Origin: JALRAP01 sp046340555
Lineage (GTDB): Bacteria; Bacteroidota; Bacteroidia; AKYH767-A; OLB10
Direction of reading: 5' to 3'
Assembly: GCA_046340555.1 (NCBI GenBank)
Contig: JBKDSL010000166.1
Span: 1 to 10,122 of the forward strand
Length of the DNA stretch: 10,122 bases
Of the stretch, positions 6,750 to 10,122 are shown one piece after another (position 1 is the stretch's first letter; every line of letters starts with the position of its first letter). Both the position numbers and the translations under genes were made by a program. The notes below the pieces were generated by a model that was given only the letters and a program-made list of their open reading frames with translations, searched no databases and was not told the origin of the DNA.

Positions 6750-7529
6750 ATGCTTCATTTCAATACCCATATAATTGACCCAAAAGCTGACTGGGTGACT
6801 TTTGTACATGGAGCGGGCGGCAGCAGCAATATCTGGTTCAAACAGTTGCGCGAATTCAGAAAACATTTCAATCTACTGTTAGTGGACCTACGAGGCCATG
6901 GTGGATCGAAAAAGCCAGCTTTTGAGCATAAGCAGAAATATACTTTCGAGGCTATCGGAGATGATATCATTGAAGTGCTAAATCATCTTGGAATTCAAAA
7001 AACACACTACATCGGCATCTCCCTAGGAACAATCATCATACGTGAGTTGAGTGAGCGTTATCCCGAGCGAACATTGAGCATGATTATGGGTGGAGCGGTC
7101 ATGAAGTTGAACTTCCGCGGACAAGTGCTTATGCGTTTAGGCCTGGGTATTCATACGATTATTCCATATATGACCTTGTACCGCTTCCTGGCATTTGTAA
7201 TCATGCCCAGGAAAAAACATCGCGAGTCGAGGATTCTATTTATTCAAGAGGCAAAAAAACTGTACCAAAAGGAATTTGAAAAATGGTGTCGGTTATTATC
7301 GGGCATCAATCCATTACTCGCACTGTTTAGAATCCGAGACTTAGGTATTCCCACGCTTTATATCATGGGTGAGGAAGATTATATGTTCTTGCCATCCATA
7401 TCTAAGCTGGTTAAAGACCATCGTTCATCAAACCTATTTGTCATTCCGGCATGTGGTCACGTGGTGAATATAGAGCGACCTGATGTCTTCAATAATGAAG
7501 CGATTGCATTTTTACAGCGGCAACGTTAA
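6750..7529 (+). CDS. Alpha/beta-fold hydrolase
   Basis: Soluble serine hydrolase of 259 residues with no signal peptide, so likely cytoplasmic. The oxyanion-hole motif HGAGGSSNIW (20-29), LLLVDLRGHGGS (42-53), the nucleophile elbow YIGISLGTI (87-95, Ser91), the acid at Asp210 in MGEEDYMF (206-213) and His237 in ACGHVVNIERP (234-244) complete the catalytic triad in the normal order. A cap-like, basic and aromatic-rich insert spans about 120-185. The family covers esterases, lactonases, haloperoxidases and other enzymes, and nothing here fixes the substrate. It is transcribed alone, divergent from the phosphoesterase and convergent with the DUF1801 gene 81 bases downstream. The ATG at 6750 comes soon after a -7-like element, and the N-terminus is short but adequate for the first strand. 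Confidence 0.92.
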   Translation: MLHFNTHIIDPKADWVTFVHGAGGSSNIWFKQLREFRKHFNLLLVDLRGHGGSKKPAFEHKQKYTFEAIGDDIIEVLNHLGIQKTHYIGISLGTIIIRELSERYPERTLSMIMGGAVMKLNFRGQVLMRLGLGIHTIIPYMTLYRFLAFVIMPRKKHRESRILFIQEAKKLYQKEFEKWCRLLSGINPLLALFRIRDLGIPTLYIMGEEDYMFLPSISKLVKDHRSSNLFVIPACGHVVNIERPDVFNNEAIAFLQRQR

Positions 7530-7610
7530 GCGCAAGAAATTTGAAAAAGGATTGTCGGAATACCTCAATCTTGCTAGACCGATTTATATACAGAGATCAA
7601 TTAAACGAAT

Positions 7611-8081
7611 CTACTTCTTCTTGTTTTTCGGCAGGTATTTATCCTCATACAATTCAATCCACTGCTTTGCAGTCATCTTTTTCATGAGTTGACCGATGAG
7701 TTTGTAGGGAATATCGTCCATTTTCTTGAATCGCACACAACTCTTACCCATATCCAGCTTCTGCTTACTGTGCTTGGGATATTCGGCAACGAACCAATCC
7801 AACAATTGTTGATCAGCATAAATGCCCATGTGGTAAAAATTGATGGAGCCCTTCTGGGAGGCAATCCCAGCAAAGGGCAGCGGCTCGGAAGGTTTACAGT
7901 GGTAACCCGCGGGGTAAAGCTTGTGCGGAATCACATATCCCAAACCGCCGTAACTGATGGCAGGCTCAAATCCTTTGGGGAGATTCTTGATGATGACCTG
8001 ATGCAATTGATTAAATGGTTCCAAGCGATCAGGTGGAAGATTGGCTAGGATTTCGTCAACTGTTGAGCCGTTGGGTTTCAT
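7611..8081 (-). CDS. DUF1801 domain protein (YdhG-like)
   Basis: Small soluble protein of 156 residues in the DUF1801/YdhG family, whose biochemical role is not established. Typical features are the start STVDEILANLPPDR (6-19), EPAISYGGLGYVIP (39-52), the PFAGIASQKGSINFYHMG segment (69-86), and the end GKSCVRFKKMDDIPYKLI (112-129) followed by a Lys-rich tail. Length matches family members. It stops with TAG, showing that TAG serves as a normal stop in this genome segment. It is convergent with the alpha/beta hydrolase. A 14-bp perfect palindrome 20 bases before its start (8101-8114) is a candidate operator for this gene. Confidence 0.9.
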   Translation of the reverse strand: MKPNGSTVDEILANLPPDRLEPFNQLHQVIIKNLPKGFEPAISYGGLGYVIPHKLYPAGYHCKPSEPLPFAGIASQKGSINFYHMGIYADQQLLDWFVAEYPKHSKQKLDMGKSCVRFKKMDDIPYKLIGQLMKKMTAKQWIELYEDKYLPKNKKK

Positions 8082-8230
8082 GGCTGAGATAAATTAATAA
8101 TGACTTGCAAGTCAACAGCAATTCAAATGCAATGATAAGGAATTGAATGGAAATCCCTCTGGCCGGTTATGACAGAGCACGGATGTTGGAGAAAAATGGT
8201 TATTCGGCAACCAGGTGGAAGAATATAAAA
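8082..8230. other. Intergenic region between the DUF1801 gene and the esterase gene
   Basis: This 149-bp stretch lies upstream of the DUF1801 gene and downstream of the esterase gene. Apart from the palindrome at 8101-8114, it contains an unusual plus-strand open frame starting at the ATG 8147 and running into the antisense of the esterase gene (stop 8303-8305, 52 codons). Its first 27 codons, LAGYDRARMLEKNGYSATRW in part, look protein-like and may be a gene remnant. No terminator hairpin with a T-run was found for the esterase gene. Confidence 0.35.
8101..8114. promoter_or_regulatory. 14-bp perfect palindrome, candidate operator of the DUF1801 gene
   Basis: TGACTTGCAAGTCA reads the same on both strands. 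It ends 20 bases upstream of the DUF1801 start codon, where a dimeric helix-turn-helix regulator could block or assist transcription. No T-run follows, and the lack of a loop makes a transcription terminator unlikely. No regulator gene lies next to it, and no second copy was noticed in the window. Function is inferred from symmetry and position only. Confidence 0.4.
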
Positions 8231-9370
8231 TCAAAGTGCGAACTTAAAGGTGGTTATCGTATCTCCCGACATGGCTTTCAGCACATAAATACCTCGGGGA
8301 GTTGATCCGAGATGAATAGTCCATGAATCATTAGCGTATGAACTTACTATCAATTTGCCTGATAAGTCATACATCGATACATGAAAATTTCCGTTACTAG
8401 GGTGTCTCACCGTGATGGTTTCGTCCGACATATTCTGTTCCAATACGAAATCATTAATAGGTCCATCCAATTCCGATAAAGAGGATGATATAGGGCAACT
8501 GAATCGTTGGAAGAAATTCCATATTTCAGCGCTTGCGCTGATGTCTCGGTTGATGGCACCTAGTCCGCCAAAAAGAGATGATGTACCTGGCCATTGGTGG
8601 CCGCCGCCTATCACTTTGTAAAGATTTACCTCGGTACCCGTGCTACACGGAGCATACACACTTTTTTCCACGGTGGAGTTATCCTGGGTATTGATATCGG
8701 GCAGCAGTTGAACTTGTGGCGTAGTTGTACAACTGTTGTTACCCACCCAAAGTCCAATTACATCGGCCACCGACTTACCTCCTTGTGCGCTGCCGTTGTA
8801 GCTTACGATGGCATCGGATGTACCATGGATCTGCATCACAGAAATATCACGGGAAGGTGTACAAGCATTGAACGCGTTAACGCTCATGGTGCCAGCCACA
8901 GAGGCAACCGCCGCATAGCATCTCGGCGATTCGCAGGCTAGACGATGACTCATATACCCACCAGCCGAGAATCCGCAGCTGAACACCCTAGTGGTGTCAA
9001 TGTTGTAAAAGGCGTGAAGGGTATCGGTAAGAGCGGAAATAAAACCTATGTCATCTGCGGTGGAGCCACCAGTCATGCCCGAGTTGGTATTCCAAGCATT
9101 TCCAACACCATTGGGATAAGCCACGATGAATTCACCCGTATCGGCAATCGCGTTAAATCCTGATACACCCATGATAGCTGATGCAGTTTGCGTGAACCCA
9201 TGCAGCACAAATACCAGGGGCCACGAATCAACGGGTTGGTAGGCGGCTGGAACATATACGATGTAATTACGGGTAATCCCGTTGTGTTGGATGGATCCAT
9301 TGGTCTGAGCCACGGAAACAGTTGATGACACGGTGAAAAGAAGCAAGATTATTGAGTAGTATTTTTTCAT
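8231..9370 (-). CDS. Secreted PHB-depolymerase/CE1-like esterase with type IX sorting domain
   Basis: Extracellular serine esterase. Relatives hydrolyse polyhydroxybutyrate, feruloyl or acetyl esters on plant polysaccharides, or other esters. The 379-residue protein opens with a signal peptide (about 1-21, KKYYSIILLLFTVSS, cleavage near VAQ-TNG). The catalytic domain has LVFVLHGFTQTAS (52-64), the nucleophile motif CGFSAGGYM (132-140, Ser135), the acid at Asp186 in IHGTSDAIVSY (181-191), and His258 in GGGHQWPG (255-262). The last 70 or so residues (about 309-379) form a type A sorting domain: SNGNFHVSMYDLSGKLI and TPRGIYVLKAMSG are its hallmark pattern. This domain directs export through the type IX system and often surface attachment. 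Cys pairs at 132/146/151 and 170/214/242 may form disulfides. It stands alone, divergent from moeA. The true substrate is unknown. Confidence 0.93.
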   Translation of the reverse strand: MKKYYSIILLLFTVSSTVSVAQTNGSIQHNGITRNYIVYVPAAYQPVDSWPLVFVLHGFTQTASAIMGVSGFNAIADTGEFIVAYPNGVGNAWNTNSGMTGGSTADDIGFISALTDTLHAFYNIDTTRVFSCGFSAGGYMSHRLACESPRCYAAVASVAGTMSVNAFNACTPSRDISVMQIHGTSDAIVSYNGSAQGGKSVADVIGLWVGNNSCTTTPQVQLLPDINTQDNSTVEKSVYAPCSTGTEVNLYKVIGGGHQWPGTSSLFGGLGAINRDISASAEIWNFFQRFSCPISSSLSELDGPINDFVLEQNMSDETITVRHPSNGNFHVSMYDLSGKLIVSSYANDSWTIHLGSTPRGIYVLKAMSGDTITTFKFAL

Positions 9371-9410
9371 TGAAATGATGGTGTCAAATTTTTTATTTGA
9401 ATTTACAGAT

Positions 9411-9418
9411 CAAATATA
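9411..9418 (-). promoter_or_regulatory. Candidate -7 promoter element of the esterase gene
   Basis: On the minus strand TATATTTG matches the TAnnTTTG consensus in full, about 40 bases before the esterase ATG, giving a leader of about 30 bases. The nearest upstream TTTG (9431-9434) is only 12 bases away, less than the usual spacing of about 19, so the -33 element is doubtful. Confidence 0.35.
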
Positions 9419-9520
9419 ATATTTAGACTTCAAAAAAAATGAAAACAGCACTTCACAGGTAAATAAATTGAAACAATTGGAATATTTATTTGATAATTTT
9501 AAACCGTTAATAAGACCTCT

Positions 9521-10122
9521 GTGATCCACCATCCAACCGAAGCCATCCAAGCCATTTTAAACAGCCTTAAACCAAAAGGTGTTGTGACGATTTCAGTTGA
9601 AAAATCAATCGGATTTGTTTTGGCTAATGATGTGAAAGGGCCGATGCATTCTCCCGCATTCGATAACTCGGCGATGGATGGTTATGCGTTCCGTTTCAGT
9701 GATTTTGAAAGTGGCAAACCGCTTAACGTATCAGGTGAGTCATCAGCCGGTAAACCCTATCTAAATCGATTGAAGAGATTCCAGGCCGTTCGCATTTATA
9801 CTGGCGCGGCCATTCCAAGTGGCGCCGACACCGTGGTGATGCAAGAGAAAACCAGCATCGACCAAAACACCTTGTTGATTACAGATTCGGCGATTAAGAA
9901 AGGCGCCAACATCCGTCGTGCAGGTTCTGAAATCCAGAAAGGAAGAATCGCATTGGCAAAAGGAACCTTACTCAACCCATCGGCTTGTGCATTCCTTGCT
10001 TCCATCGGCATCACAAAAGTGAGCGTTCAAGTAAAACCATCTGTGGCGATTATCATCACGGGAAACGAATTGGTGAAAAGCGGGAAGTCATTAAAACCAG
10101 GACAAATCCACGAATCGAACAG
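9521..10122 (+). CDS. moeA: Molybdopterin molybdotransferase MoeA, 5' part
   Basis: Inserts molybdenum into adenylated molybdopterin to form the molybdenum cofactor in the cytoplasm. The window holds 200 codons of a family usually near 390-410 residues; the gene continues past the right edge. Signature motifs are SPAFDNSAMDGYAF (44-57, with Asp53 matching the essential Asp of E. coli MoeA), RIYTGAAIPSGADTVVMQE (91-109), and GANIRRAGSEIQKG (about 127-140). Near the edge IIITGNELV opens the MoCF/MogA-like domain. The start is GTG at 9521: an in-frame stop lies at 9500-9502, no ATG or TTG falls between them, and the next ATG is inside a conserved motif. The segment after GTG (HPTEAIQAIL) aligns with the usual N-terminus. 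A -7-like TAATTTTA (9494-9501) precedes it. Other cofactor genes probably follow downstream, which cannot be seen here. Confidence 0.95.
   Translation, partial: MIHHPTEAIQAILNSLKPKGVVTISVEKSIGFVLANDVKGPMHSPAFDNSAMDGYAFRFSDFESGKPLNVSGESSAGKPYLNRLKRFQAVRIYTGAAIPSGADTVVMQEKTSIDQNTLLITDSAIKKGANIRRAGSEIQKGRIALAKGTLLNPSACAFLASIGITKVSVQVKPSVAIIITGNELVKSGKSLKPGQIHESN

Noticed and set aside
7689..8048. 119-codon plus-strand open frame
   Set aside because: It is wholly antisense to the well-supported DUF1801 gene and has no motifs of its own.
8594..8941. 115-codon plus-strand open frame
   Set aside because: Antisense to the catalytic domain of the esterase; composition is that of a reverse-frame shadow.
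1..10122. CRISPR arrays, tRNA or rRNA genes, insertion sequences, phage or defence genes
   Set aside because: No regular repeat-spacer pattern, RNA signature, transposase motif or defence-gene domain was seen on either strand.

Overview
The window most likely comes from a member of the Bacteroidota. The genes lack obvious Shine-Dalgarno sites, several start regions carry a TAnnTTTG-like -7 element, and the esterase at 8231-9370 ends in a C-terminal sorting domain of the type IX secretion system, which is restricted to this phylum. DNA is moderately AT-rich. The genus cannot be told from the sequence.

The left half (1 to about 5211) is the 3' part of a surface-glycan cluster read entirely on the minus strand. 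In transcription order it holds a NeuD/PglD-type sugar N- or O-acyltransferase (5211-4519), a DegT/DnrJ/EryC1/StrS sugar aminotransferase (4470-3397), a GtrB/ArnC-like polyprenyl-phosphate glycosyltransferase with two C-terminal membrane helices (3236-2313), a polytopic GT-C enzyme that starts 1 base after it (2311-851), and an AlgI-like MBOAT acyltransferase that runs off the left edge (606-1). A plausible reading is as follows. The first two genes build an acylated amino sugar. The next two load a sugar on a lipid carrier in the cytoplasm and transfer it to a glycan outside. The MBOAT protein would O-acylate the polymer. The MBOAT gene is broken by one in-frame TAG at 322-324, while the frame on both sides reads as good family sequence.

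The middle (5320-8081) holds ordinary single genes. These are a membrane-anchored YkuE/YaeI-like metallophosphoesterase (minus), a divergent alpha/beta hydrolase (plus), and a convergent DUF1801 protein (minus) with a 14-bp perfect palindrome just upstream of its start.

The right end has a secreted polyhydroxybutyrate-depolymerase/CE1-like esterase with signal peptide and type IX sorting domain (minus). Divergent from it is the 5' part of moeA (plus, GTG start), cut by the window edge. No tRNA, rRNA, CRISPR array, intact insertion sequence or phage gene was seen. No wholly new system is evident. The best leads are the interrupted MBOAT gene, the GT2/GT-C pair with its sugar-modifying partners, and the palindrome.
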